This document shows positions 16,072-26,099 of a stretch of DNA of 64,000 nucleotides, one piece after another (position 1 is the stretch's first letter; each line of letters begins with the position of its first letter). The stretch comes from [Empedobacter] haloabium (GTDB lineage Bacteria; Pseudomonadota; Gammaproteobacteria; Burkholderiales; Burkholderiaceae_D): assembly GCA_008011715.2 (NCBI GenBank), contig CP136508.1, positions 992,001-1,056,000 of the forward strand, in the 5' to 3' direction. Made by a program: the position numbers and the translations under genes. The notes under the pieces are model-generated. The model ran no database searches. It saw only the letters and a list, made by a program, of their open reading frames with translations, and was not told the DNA's origin.

Positions 16072-17043
16072 TCAGCGCGACTTCACGAACGGCACCCCGA
16101 TCGCCTTCGGCGCCACCGACTTGGCCATCAGCCCGGCCAGCGCGATCACCGTCACCACGTACGGCACCATCTGGATCAGCGCGCCCGGGATGCGGCCCAC
16201 GACCGGCAGGTCGACACCTTCCAGCTGGATCTGCACCGCCGTGAAGAAGCCGAACATCAGGCAACCCAGGAACGTGTAGAACGGGCGCCAGTTGCCGAAC
16301 ACCATGGCCGTCAGCGCCAGGTAGCCCATGCCGGCCGACATGTCGCGCAGGAAGAAACCGCTCTGCACGATCGCCAGGTAGGCGCCCGAGAAGGAGCACA
16401 GCGTGCCGGCGATCAGCATGGACGTGTAGCGGGTGCGCTCGACCGAGACGCCGGCCGCGTCGGCCGCGTGCGGGTTCTCGCCGCAGGCACGCAGGCGCAG
16501 GCCGAAGCGGGTGTGGTACAGCAGCCAGTGCACCAGCGGCACCAGCGCGAACGCGCCGTAGACGAGGATCGAGTGGCCGCCCAGCAGCTGGGTCCAGATC
16601 CAGCCCAGCACCGGCACGTCCGCCACGGCGGCGCTGCCCGGCAGGGTCACATATGGCAGGCGCGCCGCGCCCAGGTCGGGCGTGCGGCCGCCCTGCTGGA
16701 AGAAGTACTGCGCCACGACGAACGTCAGGCCGCTCATCGCGATATTGATGGCAATGCCGGCCACCAGCTGGTTGCCCTTCTGCGTGACGGCCACGTAGCC
16801 CTGCAGGGTGGCCAGTGCGATCGACACGGCCATGCCGGCCAGGATGCCGTACCATGGATTCTGCGTGGTGAAGGCCACGGCGGCGGAGACAAAGGCCGAG
16901 GCCAGGATCTTGCCTTCGAGGCCGATGTCGATGACGCCGGAGCGCTCCGCGAACAGGCCGGCCATCGCGGCGAAAATCAGGACCGGCGCGTTGCGCACGG
17001 TCGAGACGACGATACTGCCCAGATGAAGATCTTCGAAAGTCAT
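16072..17043 (-). CDS. Nucleoside ABC transporter permease (second permease)
   Basis: 323 aa, hydrophobic throughout, branched-chain/BMP-type permease family with PLFAERSGVIDIGLEGK-like opening (seen as GLFAERSGVIDIGLEG) and GENPHAADAAGVSV mid-protein. These permeases pair with BmpA-type binding proteins to import nucleosides (PnrABCDE and NupNOPQ systems). It is the last gene of the minus-strand operon, four bases after the other permease. The neighbouring purine and pyrimidine salvage genes support nucleoside or base uptake. Confidence 0.9.
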   Translation of the reverse strand: MTFEDLHLGSIVVSTVRNAPVLIFAAMAGLFAERSGVIDIGLEGKILASAFVSAAVAFTTQNPWYGILAGMAVSIALATLQGYVAVTQKGNQLVAGIAINIAMSGLTFVVAQYFFQQGGRTPDLGAARLPYVTLPGSAAVADVPVLGWIWTQLLGGHSILVYGAFALVPLVHWLLYHTRFGLRLRACGENPHAADAAGVSVERTRYTSMLIAGTLCSFSGAYLAIVQSGFFLRDMSAGMGYLALTAMVFGNWRPFYTFLGCLMFGFFTAVQIQLEGVDLPVVGRIPGALIQMVPYVVTVIALAGLMAKSVAPKAIGVPFVKSR

Positions 17044-17047
17044 GATC

Positions 17048-18126
17048 TCAGCCCTTTTTACCTTTGATCAGTTTGATGAGCACGGGCGCGTACAGGTTCT
17101 CCATCGCGCCGCAGAACAGGATGATCAGGCCCTGGATGAAGATGAACGTCTCGGTCGGAATGTTCGGCTTTTCCAGCGACAGGTCGAAGCCGCCCTGGAT
17201 CAGCGCGCCGAACAGCACGGACGACAGGAAGATGCCGACCGGATGCTGGCGGCCCATCAGGGCGATGGCGATGCCGACGAAGCCGGCGCCGCCGACGAAG
17301 TTCAGCGACAGGTAGTGCGTCGAACCCATGATCGAGTTGACGGCGCCCAGGCCCGCCAGCGCACCCGAGATCAGCATGGTGACGATGATCATGGCGCTGA
17401 TCTTCACGCCGGCATAGTGCGCGGCATGCTTGTTCAGGCCCGTGGCGCGCAGCTTGTAGCCCCAGGCCGAACGCGAGACGAACACGCCGTAGATCACCAG
17501 CGCCAGGATGGACAGGAAGAAGCTGACGTTGAGCGGCGTATCGCCCAGCGCCGGGAACCAGGCGTTCAGCGGCGGCAGCGCGGCCGCGTCGGAGAACACA
17601 CGGCTGGCGGTATTCTGCTCGCCCGGCGGGATCAGGTACTTGACGATGACGAAGTTCATCAGCGAGGCGGCGATGAAGTTGAACATGATCGTCGTCACGA
17701 CGATGTGGCTGCCCCGTTTCGCCTGCAGGTAGCCGGGGATGAAGGCCCACAGCGCGCCGAACAGCGCCGCGCCGAGCATGCCGACCGGGATCAGGAGATA
17801 CCACGGCAGGGACGCGTCGAACGCCAGCATCGCCAGGGTCAGGCCCAGGCCGCCGAAATACATCTGGCCTTCGGCGCCGATGTTGAACAGGCCGGCCTGC
17901 ATCGCCAGCGACACGGCCAGACCGGTGAAGACGAACGTGGACGCGTAGAACAGCGTGTACGACAGGCCTTCCGGATTGACGATGGCGCTGTTGACCAGGA
18001 TGCGCATCGCATCGACCGGGTCTTCGCCCAGCAGGTGGATCGCCAGCGCGGCGACCAGCATCGCCGACAGCAGGTTCAGAAGCGGGAGGACAATGCCGGT
18101 TGCCCAGCGTGGCATATCGTTGGTAG

Positions 18127-18130
<4 letters not shown>
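17048..18130 (-). CDS. Nucleoside ABC transporter permease (first permease)
   Basis: 360 aa integral-membrane protein of the same permease superfamily, about ten hydrophobic segments, with the GLFNIGAEGQMYFG motif and RGSHIVVTTIMFNFIA characteristic of the NupP/PnrC-type partner, and the conserved GLNKHAAHYAGV. Its ATG overlaps the stop of the ATP-binding gene (ATGA), so translation is coupled. It forms a heterodimeric channel with the product of 16072-17043. Confidence 0.9.
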
Positions 18131-19653
<1,523 letters not shown>

Positions 19654-19678
19654 AGGATTTTAGGATGGTTTTACTGAA

Positions 19679-19715
19679 AAACGCGCCGCAGGGGAGATGC
19701 CCCTGCGGCGCGTTT
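19679..19715 (-). terminator. Hairpin between bmpA and the ATP-binding gene (minus strand)
   Basis: Perfect 16-base stem AAACGCGCCGCAGGGG/CCCCTGCGGCGCGTTT with a five-base loop, followed on the minus strand by further Ts. It lies inside the operon, so it probably acts as a partial terminator or mRNA stabiliser that keeps binding protein in excess over the transporter. Confidence 0.8.
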
Positions 19716-19745
19716 CTACGGGAAGTCCCGAACGTTAAAGAAGGA

Positions 19746-20741
19746 TCAGGCCGGGCAGGCCGCGCCCGTGCGGATGTCGATGACCTTGACCTTGCCGTCG
19801 ATGATGTCCTTGCGGGCACCCAGCACTTTCTTTTCGATTTCCGGCGTGATCACCTTGCGGTTGTGCTCGTCCAGCGCCCAGTCCACGCCGCCTTCCTTCA
19901 GGCCCTTGGCCGTGACGCCGCCTTTCCAGGTGCCGTTCTTCACCTGCATGAAGCTGTCGTAGACGGCGTTGTCGACGCGCTTGACCATCGAGGTCAGCAC
20001 GGTGCCCGGATACAGGTGGTTCTGGTTGGAGTCGACGCCGATCGCCAGCTTGCCTTTTTCCTTGGCCATCTGCAGCGTGCCCAGGCCCGAGCCGCCCGCC
20101 ACGGCGAACACCACGTCCACGCCGCGCTCGAACTGCGAGCGGGCCAGTTCGCCGCCCTTGGCCGGATCGTTCCAGGCGGCGGCGGTGGTGCCGACCATGT
20201 TCTGCACGACTTCCGCTTTCTTGTCGACGGACTTCGCGCCCTGAGCGTAGCCGCACGCGAAGGTACGGATCAGCGGGATGTCGATGCCGCCGATGAAGCC
20301 CAGCTTCTTGGTCTTCGATGCCGCGGCGGCGGCCACGCCGACCAGGTAGGAGCCTTCTTCTTCCTTGAACGTAATCGAGTTGACGTTGGCGCCTTGCGCC
20401 ACGCCGTCGATCAGCACGAAGCGCACGTTCGGGAATTCCTTCGCGACCTTCTGTACGGCCTGGGTCTGGGCGAAACCGATCGAGGCGATCAGGTCCAGCT
20501 TCTTGCGCGCGAGGCCGCGCAGCACCTGCTCGGCCTGCGTGTCGGACGACGCCTGCACTTCGATGAAGTTGATGTTCGTGTCCTTCTTGAAGCGCGAGGC
20601 GCCTTCGAAAGCGGACTGGTTGAACGATTTGTCGAACTTGCCGCCCGCATCGTAGACGATGCCCAGCTTGGGCGTGGCGGCGCATGCGCCAGCCGACACC
20701 GCAACGGCTGCGATCATCATCGTAAGTTGTTTGATTTGCAT
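19746..20741 (-). CDS. BMP-family nucleoside-binding protein of the ABC transporter
   Basis: 331 aa. An N-terminal signal peptide (residues 1-22) is followed by the family opening KLGIVYDAGGKFDKSFNQSA. Later segments include GFIGGIDIPLIRTFACGYAQG, VFAVAGGSGLG and GVDSNQNHLYPG, which form the nucleoside pocket in PnrA/BmpA proteins. It captures nucleosides in the periplasm and hands them to the permeases. SAGAC near the signal end could be a poor lipobox. AGGAGCC precedes the ATG. It is the first gene of the operon and divergent from a TonB receptor. Confidence 0.93.
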   Translation of the reverse strand: MQIKQLTMMIAAVAVSAGACAATPKLGIVYDAGGKFDKSFNQSAFEGASRFKKDTNINFIEVQASSDTQAEQVLRGLARKKLDLIASIGFAQTQAVQKVAKEFPNVRFVLIDGVAQGANVNSITFKEEEGSYLVGVAAAAASKTKKLGFIGGIDIPLIRTFACGYAQGAKSVDKKAEVVQNMVGTTAAAWNDPAKGGELARSQFERGVDVVFAVAGGSGLGTLQMAKEKGKLAIGVDSNQNHLYPGTVLTSMVKRVDNAVYDSFMQVKNGTWKGGVTAKGLKEGGVDWALDEHNRKVITPEIEKKVLGARKDIIDGKVKVIDIRTGAACPA

Positions 20742-21314
20742 GAATAGGCTCCTGGAAGTTCGTTATTGTATAGTTTTTGCGAGCAAAACATGTAGGCCAC
20801 TATTGCCAGAAGGCTGGAAACGCCCCGAATTTAGAGGCCGGACTCGATGCATCGCTGCAAACTATCGTTGCCAGATTTTCACTTGTTAGCAAATTGCTAC
20901 CGACTCAACGCCGCACTGTAGCGTTGGCACAACATCACACGGGCTGACCGAGCGCGCCCTCCAGCGTTGTTTTTTCGACTCCGCACTGCCGAACCGCCGG
21001 CAGCGCCGGAAAATCGTCGACGCGGCGATTTTGCCCGTTTCCCCTCTGCGCGGCGCGCCGTTGCCGCATGCCACCGTCTCCACAGCGGCCCGATGGGTCA
21101 GCTCTTAACTATGCAACAGCCGTGATATGTATGACAAATACGTTTTTGCTTGCCGATTTATATTAATTTGATATCAATCGGATTGGCCCTTCTTCGATTT
21201 TCGGTCACTGGGTTTGGTGCTAGCATCCCGTCTTGCCTGCAGTTTTCCTGAGTAAATTGCGCACTTTGCAGTCTTTTCTATTCCGAATTCAAATGAACAA
21301 GAAGGAGCTGGTCC
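20742..21314. other. 573-bp divergent intergenic region, bmpA / TonB receptor
   Basis: No gene is credible here. It must hold the promoters of the minus-strand transporter operon and the plus-strand receptor. The part near the receptor (21110-21190) is AT-rich. On the minus strand TATACAAT lies about 30 bases before bmpA, without a convincing -35. A 13-base palindrome lies at 20887-20899. No riboswitch fold was recognised by eye. Confidence 0.6.
20887..20899. promoter_or_regulatory. Palindrome TAGCAA-A-TTGCTA upstream of bmpA
   Basis: Six-base perfect arms around one base, 146 bases upstream of bmpA. It is a possible operator, with no further support. Confidence 0.25.
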
Positions 21315-23600
21315 ATGTCTGAACCCACCCGGTACGCCGCCCGTACGCTGATCGCGCTGGCGATCGCCGCCGCATTCCCCCTGCATGGGGCCATCGCGCA
21401 GGAAACGCAGCAGCCGGCCGCCGGCAGCGATACCGCCAGCGACGTCGTCGTCGAGAAGCGCCAGCCCGGCCAGCTCGAGCAGGTCATCGTGACGGCCCAG
21501 CGCCGCGCCGAGAACATCAAGGACGTGCCGATGTCGATCGCCACCGTCAAGGGCGAGAAGCTGGACGTGCTGACCTCCGGCGGCCAGGACATCCGCTTCC
21601 TGTCCGGCCGTTCGCCATCGGTCGCGATCGAGTCCGACTACGGCCGTACCTTCCCGCGCTTCTATATCCGCGGCCTGGGCAATACCGATTTCGACCTGAA
21701 CGCGTCGCAGCCGGTCGGCCTGGTGATGGACGACATCGTGCAGGAAAACCCGATGCTGAAGGGCTTCCCCGTGTTCGACGTGGATCAGGTGGAAGTGCTG
21801 CGCGGCCCGCAGGGCACGCTGTTCGGCCGCAACTCGCCGGCCGGCGTCATCAAGTTCGACTCGGCCAAGCCCGTGTTCAAGACCGAAGGCTACCTGTCCG
21901 CCGGCTTCGGCAAGGACCGCGTGCGCAACATCGACGGTGCCTACAACATCCCGGTCAGCGACACCGTGGCGATCCGCTTCTCCGGCCAGTCGCAGCACCG
22001 CGGCGACCGCGTGCACAACGACCGTCCGACCGGCACGCGCGATTTCGAAGGCTACAAGGACAACGCCGCGCGCCTGCAGGTGCTGGTCAAGCCGACCGCC
22101 AACTTCAGCGCCCTGTTCAACGTGCACGGCCGCGACATGGACGGCACCGCGACGCTGTTCCGCGCCAATATCCTGAAGAAGGGCACCAACGACCTGGTCG
22201 ACAACTTCGACTACGGCAGCTACCCGACCGACGGCATCAACGAACAGCACCTGAAGAACAAGGGCGCCAGCCTGCGCATGCGCTGGGACCTGCCGGGCAT
22301 TACGCTGCACTCGATCACCGGCTACGAGAAGCTGGACTTCTTCAGCCGCGCCGACGTCGACGGCGGCTACGGCGCCTCGTATGCGCCGCCGATGGGTCCG
22401 GGCTTCATCCCGTTCCTGGTCGAGACGGCCGACCTGATCCCGAACCACAAGCAGATCTCGCAGGAGCTGCGCGCCGAGTCCAGCACCAAGGGCCCGCTGC
22501 AGTGGATCGCCGGTGTCTTCTACTTCAAGGAAGACATCCAGATCGACAGTATCTCCTTCAATTCGCTGGCACCGGGCAATCCGCAGAACCCCAACTACGC
22601 GACGCAGGAGCAGAACGCGAAATCGTGGGCGGCCTTCGGCTCGCTGAACTACGCGATCAACGACCGCCTGAAAGTGCGCGGCGGTGTGCGCTACACCAGC
22701 GACAAGAAGGACTTCGTGGCGCAGCGCATCGAGACGACCGGTCGCAGCTACCACGAGCTGTCGGACGACTCGACCAACGTCAGCTGGGATGCCAGCGGCA
22801 CCTATGTGCTGACCAAGGACACCAACCTGTTCGCGCGCATCGCGACGGGCTACCGTGCGCCGTCGATGCAGGGCCGCCTGAACGACCTGTCGAGCCGTCC
22901 TTCGATGGCCGGCGCCGAGAAGGTGCTGTCGTATGAAGCGGGGATCAAGCAGGACTTGTTCGACCGCCGCGCGCGCCTGTCGGCCACGGCGTTCCACTAC
23001 CGCGTCAAGGACAAGCAGCTGACGGCCGGCAGCGGTTCGATCAACATGAACCAGCTGCTCAACGCCGACAAGGCCACCGGCCAGGGCGTGGAACTGGACA
23101 TCCAGGCCAACCTGTCGGACTCGCTGTCGGCCACGTTCGGCAGCAGCTACAACGACACCGAGATCAAGGATGCCAGCCTGTTCGTGTTGCCTTGCGGCGG
23201 CGGCTGCACGGTGACGAACCCGGTTTCGTTTGTCGGCGGCTCCCGTGTCGCCCTGATCAACGGCAACCCGCTGCCGCGCGCACCGAAGTGGCAGCACAAC
23301 TTCACGCTGAAGTACAGCACTCCGGTCGCGAACGGCGAGTTCTACGCCTTCACCGACTGGTCGTATCGTTCGTCGTACAACTTCTTCCTGTACGAAGCGG
23401 TCGAGTACAAGGCCAAGGACCTGCTGGAAGGCGGCCTGCGCCTGGGCTACAAATGGGGCGACGGCAAATACGATCTGGCACTCTACGGCCGCAACATCAC
23501 GGACGAGGTACAGTCCGTGGGTGCGATCGACTTCAACAACATGACCGGTATCCTGAACGAGCCGCGCACGTACGGTGTGCAGTTCAAAATGAATTTCTGA
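21315..23600 (+). CDS. TonB-dependent outer-membrane receptor
   Basis: 761 aa. Signal peptide to about residue 29 (GAIAQ), then a TonB-box-like EQVIVTAQRR, a plug domain with RFYIRGLGNTDFD and VEVLRGPQGTLFGRNSPAGVI, and a barrel ending FKMNF with the C-terminal Phe. The arrangement is the classic siderophore/small-molecule receptor type without the N-terminal regulatory domain of the Oar-like receptor. Divergent placement from the BMP nucleoside transporter suggests it may bring nucleosides or related compounds across the outer membrane; iron uptake is the alternative. A terminator follows. Confidence 0.92.
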   Translation: MSEPTRYAARTLIALAIAAAFPLHGAIAQETQQPAAGSDTASDVVVEKRQPGQLEQVIVTAQRRAENIKDVPMSIATVKGEKLDVLTSGGQDIRFLSGRSPSVAIESDYGRTFPRFYIRGLGNTDFDLNASQPVGLVMDDIVQENPMLKGFPVFDVDQVEVLRGPQGTLFGRNSPAGVIKFDSAKPVFKTEGYLSAGFGKDRVRNIDGAYNIPVSDTVAIRFSGQSQHRGDRVHNDRPTGTRDFEGYKDNAARLQVLVKPTANFSALFNVHGRDMDGTATLFRANILKKGTNDLVDNFDYGSYPTDGINEQHLKNKGASLRMRWDLPGITLHSITGYEKLDFFSRADVDGGYGASYAPPMGPGFIPFLVETADLIPNHKQISQELRAESSTKGPLQWIAGVFYFKEDIQIDSISFNSLAPGNPQNPNYATQEQNAKSWAAFGSLNYAINDRLKVRGGVRYTSDKKDFVAQRIETTGRSYHELSDDSTNVSWDASGTYVLTKDTNLFARIATGYRAPSMQGRLNDLSSRPSMAGAEKVLSYEAGIKQDLFDRRARLSATAFHYRVKDKQLTAGSGSINMNQLLNADKATGQGVELDIQANLSDSLSATFGSSYNDTEIKDASLFVLPCGGGCTVTNPVSFVGGSRVALINGNPLPRAPKWQHNFTLKYSTPVANGEFYAFTDWSYRSSYNFFLYEAVEYKAKDLLEGGLRLGYKWGDGKYDLALYGRNITDEVQSVGAIDFNNMTGILNEPRTYGVQFKMNF

Positions 23601-23627
23601 TACTGTTGGTTACGTAGCTTGAGACCT

Positions 23628-23653
23628 GCCCCGCCCAGTGCGGGGCTTTTTTT
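23628..23653 (+). terminator. Intrinsic terminator of the TonB receptor gene
   Basis: Seven-base stem GCCCCGC/GCGGGGC, loop CCAGT, followed by seven Ts. Confidence 0.9.
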
Positions 23654-23675
23654 GTGCTACCAACTCGCAATATTG

Positions 23676-23710
23676 CCTGAAAAATGGGGACAGACCCCAT
23701 TTTTCGAGAA
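23676..23710. repeat. Type B repeat unit
   Basis: Palindrome with ten-base perfect arms AAAAATGGGG/CCCCATTTTT and centre ACAGA, flanked by CCTG and CGAGAAAC. It lies just before the ribosome-binding site of the DUF969 gene. Confidence 0.8.
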
Positions 23711-23725
23711 ACTTGTGGAGGGTGA

Positions 23726-24418
23726 ATGCAGTCTGCTGTGAATCTGTGGCCACTGCTGGGCGTGGCCGTCATCGTCGCCGGCTTCCTGTTGCGGCTGCAC
23801 CCCGTGCTGGTCGTGCTGGCCGCGTGCCTGGCCACCGGCGTGGCCGTGTGGATGCCGCCGCTCGAGCTGCTGGCGGCGCTGGGCGGCGCCTTCGTCAAGA
23901 CGCGCAACCTGCCGCTGATCCTGCTGCTGCCGCTGGCGGCCATCGGTTTGCTGGAGCGCTTTGGCTTGCGCGAGCACGCACAGGCGGCGATCGGCCGGGT
24001 GCGCTCTGCCACGGCCGGGCGCCTGCTGATCGTCTACTTGGCCATCCGCGAAGGCGCGGCCGCCGTCGGGCTGACGTCGATCGGCGGCCACCCGACGATG
24101 GTGCGGCCGCTGATGGCGCCGATGGCAGAGGGCGCGGCCGAGCGGCAGGCCGAGGCGCGCGGCGCCAGCCTGTCCGACCCGGCGCGCCAGCGCGTGCGCG
24201 CAATGACGGCGGCCACCGACAACGTCGGCCTGTTCTTCGGCGAGGACATCTTCGTCGCCTTCGGCGCCATCGTGCTGATGCAGACGATCCTGCGCGGCGA
24301 AGGGATCGAGGTCGATCCGCTGCACATGGCGCTGTGGGGCATCCCCACGGCGATCTGCGCCTTCATCATCCACGCCTGGCGCCTGCGCCGGCTCGACGTC
24401 TACTTGGCGCGCGCATGA
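23726..24418 (+). CDS. DUF969-family membrane protein
   Basis: 230 aa with about five or six hydrophobic helices, including LLGVAVIVAGFLLRLHPVL near the start and RNLPLILLLPLAAIGLLERFG. Conserved polar segments include IREGAAAVGLTSIGGHPTMVRPL and TAATDNVGLFFGEDIFVAFGA. DUF969 and DUF979 proteins occur as a pair and are thought to form a permease. GGAGGGTGA precedes ATG 23726. The stop overlaps the DUF979 start (ATGA). Linkage to pyroglutamyl peptidase suggests transport of pyroglutamate or N-blocked peptides; this is inference. Confidence 0.85.
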   Translation: MQSAVNLWPLLGVAVIVAGFLLRLHPVLVVLAACLATGVAVWMPPLELLAALGGAFVKTRNLPLILLLPLAAIGLLERFGLREHAQAAIGRVRSATAGRLLIVYLAIREGAAAVGLTSIGGHPTMVRPLMAPMAEGAAERQAEARGASLSDPARQRVRAMTAATDNVGLFFGEDIFVAFGAIVLMQTILRGEGIEVDPLHMALWGIPTAICAFIIHAWRLRRLDVYLARA

Positions 24419-25371
24419 TTCTTCAACTCGAGCATTTCTATTATGTGGTGGGCGCGATCCTGGCGATCGTTGCGTGGATGTCGGCCACCGATCGCTCCAA
24501 CCCGCGCCGCTATACGACGGCACTGTTCTGGGGCCTGTACGCGGCCGTCTATCTTGGCGGCGACGCGATGCCGGCCGAACTGGCAGGCGCCATCGTCGTC
24601 GCGATGGCGCTGCTGGCCGGCTGCGGCGCGGTCCGCAGCGGCAAGCCGGACGTGCTGCCCGATGCAGAGCGCCGCGCCAGCGCGCGCCGCCTGGGCCACA
24701 AGCTGTTCCTGCCCGCGCTGGCGATTCCGCTGGTGACGGTGGTGGCGTCGACCCTGCTGAAAGACGTCAAGCTGGGCGAGCTGTTCCTGATCGACCCCAA
24801 GCAGGCGACGCTCGTGGGCCTGGGCTGCGCCTCGATCATCGCGGCCGCGCTGGCGTGCCGGCTGACGCATTCCTCGCCGGTGCAGGCGATGCGCGAGCAC
24901 CGCCGCCTGGTCGACGCGCTGGGCTGGGCCTTCTTCCTGCCGCACCTGCTGGCGATCCTCGGCCTGCTGTTCACCCAGGTGGGCGTCGGCAAGGCGGTCG
25001 CGCACGTGGCCACGTCGTACATACCGATGGATTCGAAGCTGGTGGCCGTGACGGTGTATTGTGTCGGCATGGCGCTGTTTACGATCGTCATGGGCAACGG
25101 CTTTGCCGCCTTCCCCGTGATGACGGGCGGCGTCGGCATCCCGGTGCTGGTCGGCGTATTCCACGCCAACCCGGCCGTGATGGCGGCGATCGGCATGTTC
25201 AGCGCCTACTGCGGCACCTTGATGACGCCGATGGCGGCCAACTTCAACATCGTGCCGGCCGCGCTGCTGGACCTGCCCGACAAGCATGCCGTCATCAAGG
25301 CCCAGGTGCCGACGGCGCTGCCGCTCTTGGGCGTGAATATCGTATTGCTGTACTTCCTGATGAACCGATGA
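24415..25371 (+). CDS. DUF979-family membrane protein
   Basis: 318 aa integral-membrane protein with about nine hydrophobic segments, starting MILQLEHFYYVVGAILAIV. Conserved family features include KLFLPALAIPLVTVV, GNGFAAFPVMTGGVGIPVLVG and FSAYCGTLMTPMAANFNIVPAALL, reminiscent of gluconate/citrate-type permeases. The start is chosen at the ATG overlapping the DUF969 stop. The stop overlaps the pcp start in the same way, so all three genes are translationally coupled. It probably makes one transporter together with the DUF969 protein. Confidence 0.87.
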   Translation: MILQLEHFYYVVGAILAIVAWMSATDRSNPRRYTTALFWGLYAAVYLGGDAMPAELAGAIVVAMALLAGCGAVRSGKPDVLPDAERRASARRLGHKLFLPALAIPLVTVVASTLLKDVKLGELFLIDPKQATLVGLGCASIIAAALACRLTHSSPVQAMREHRRLVDALGWAFFLPHLLAILGLLFTQVGVGKAVAHVATSYIPMDSKLVAVTVYCVGMALFTIVMGNGFAAFPVMTGGVGIPVLVGVFHANPAVMAAIGMFSAYCGTLMTPMAANFNIVPAALLDLPDKHAVIKAQVPTALPLLGVNIVLLYFLMNR

Positions 25372-26018
25372 CGACCACTGTGCTGCTGACGGGCTTCGAG
25401 CCGTTCAACCAACAACCGATCAATCCCGCCTGGGAAGCCGTGCGCGCGCTGGAGGGCTGGGCGGAGCAGGGCATCGTCCTCCACGTGCGCCAGCTGCCGT
25501 GCGTGTTCGGGCAAGCGGCCGACGTGCTGCGCGAGGCGCTCGACGTGATCAGGCCGGACGTCGTCATCGCCGTCGGCCAAGCCGGCGGGCGGGCCGACAT
25601 CACGGTCGAGCGGATCGCCATCAATATCGACGACGCGCCGATCGCCGACAACCGCGCCGTCCAGCTGGTGGACGAGCCGATCGTGCCTGGCGGTCCCGCT
25701 GCCTACTTCGCCACCTTGCCGATCAAGGCCATCGTGCATGCGTTGCGTGCGGCCGGGCTGCCGGCATCGGTGTCGCAGACGGCTGGGACGTTCGTTTGCA
25801 ATCACGTGTTCTATCAGCTGATGCATATGCTGCGTGAACAGCCAGCAGTGCGCGCTGGATTCATCCATATTCCGTTCCTGCCGCAGCAGGCGGCGCGGCA
25901 GCCGGTGCCGACAGCCAGCATGGCGCTGGTGGATATGGTCGAGGCGTTGAAAATTGCGGTGCGGACGGCGTGTGCAGTGGCCGGCGATTTGCGCGAGGCG
26001 GGTGGCGGGACGCATTGA
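25368..26018 (+). CDS. pcp: Pyrrolidone-carboxylate (pyroglutamyl) peptidase
   Basis: 216 aa, normal length for family C15. Removes N-terminal pyroglutamate from peptides in the cytoplasm. The catalytic triad is visible: E81 in TVERIAIN, C144 in GTFVCNHVFY and H167 in AGFIHIPF. The GFEPFNQQPINPAW opening is typical. ATG 25368 overlaps the DUF979 stop. This operon is the only one here clearly directed at peptides rather than nucleic acid breakdown products, apart from the terminal M20 and S9 genes. A repeat unit follows the stop. Confidence 0.95.
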   Translation: MTTTVLLTGFEPFNQQPINPAWEAVRALEGWAEQGIVLHVRQLPCVFGQAADVLREALDVIRPDVVIAVGQAGGRADITVERIAINIDDAPIADNRAVQLVDEPIVPGGPAAYFATLPIKAIVHALRAAGLPASVSQTAGTFVCNHVFYQLMHMLREQPAVRAGFIHIPFLPQQAARQPVPTASMALVDMVEALKIAVRTACAVAGDLREAGGGTH

Positions 26019-26048
26019 CGTACTGTCGGCGCGTCGCAGCAGTGCGTC

Positions 26049-26097
26049 GAACCCGGAACCGAAAACTGGGGTCGGACCCGGCGGGTCCGACCCCGGC
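26049..26097. repeat. Type A repeat unit with extended GAACCCGGAACC flank
   Basis: Near-perfect palindrome GGGGTCGGACCC/GGGTCCGACCCC between convergent genes pcp and the LysR gene. The 5' flank GAACCCGGAACC and the CTGGGG junction are shared with the unit at 34814-34865. Confidence 0.8.
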
Positions 26098-26099
26098 TC

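Noticed and set aside
20742..21314. Possible purine or xanthine riboswitch upstream of bmpA
   Set aside because: No recognisable conserved core or paired-stem arrangement could be found by eye on either strand; a covariance-model search would be needed to claim one.
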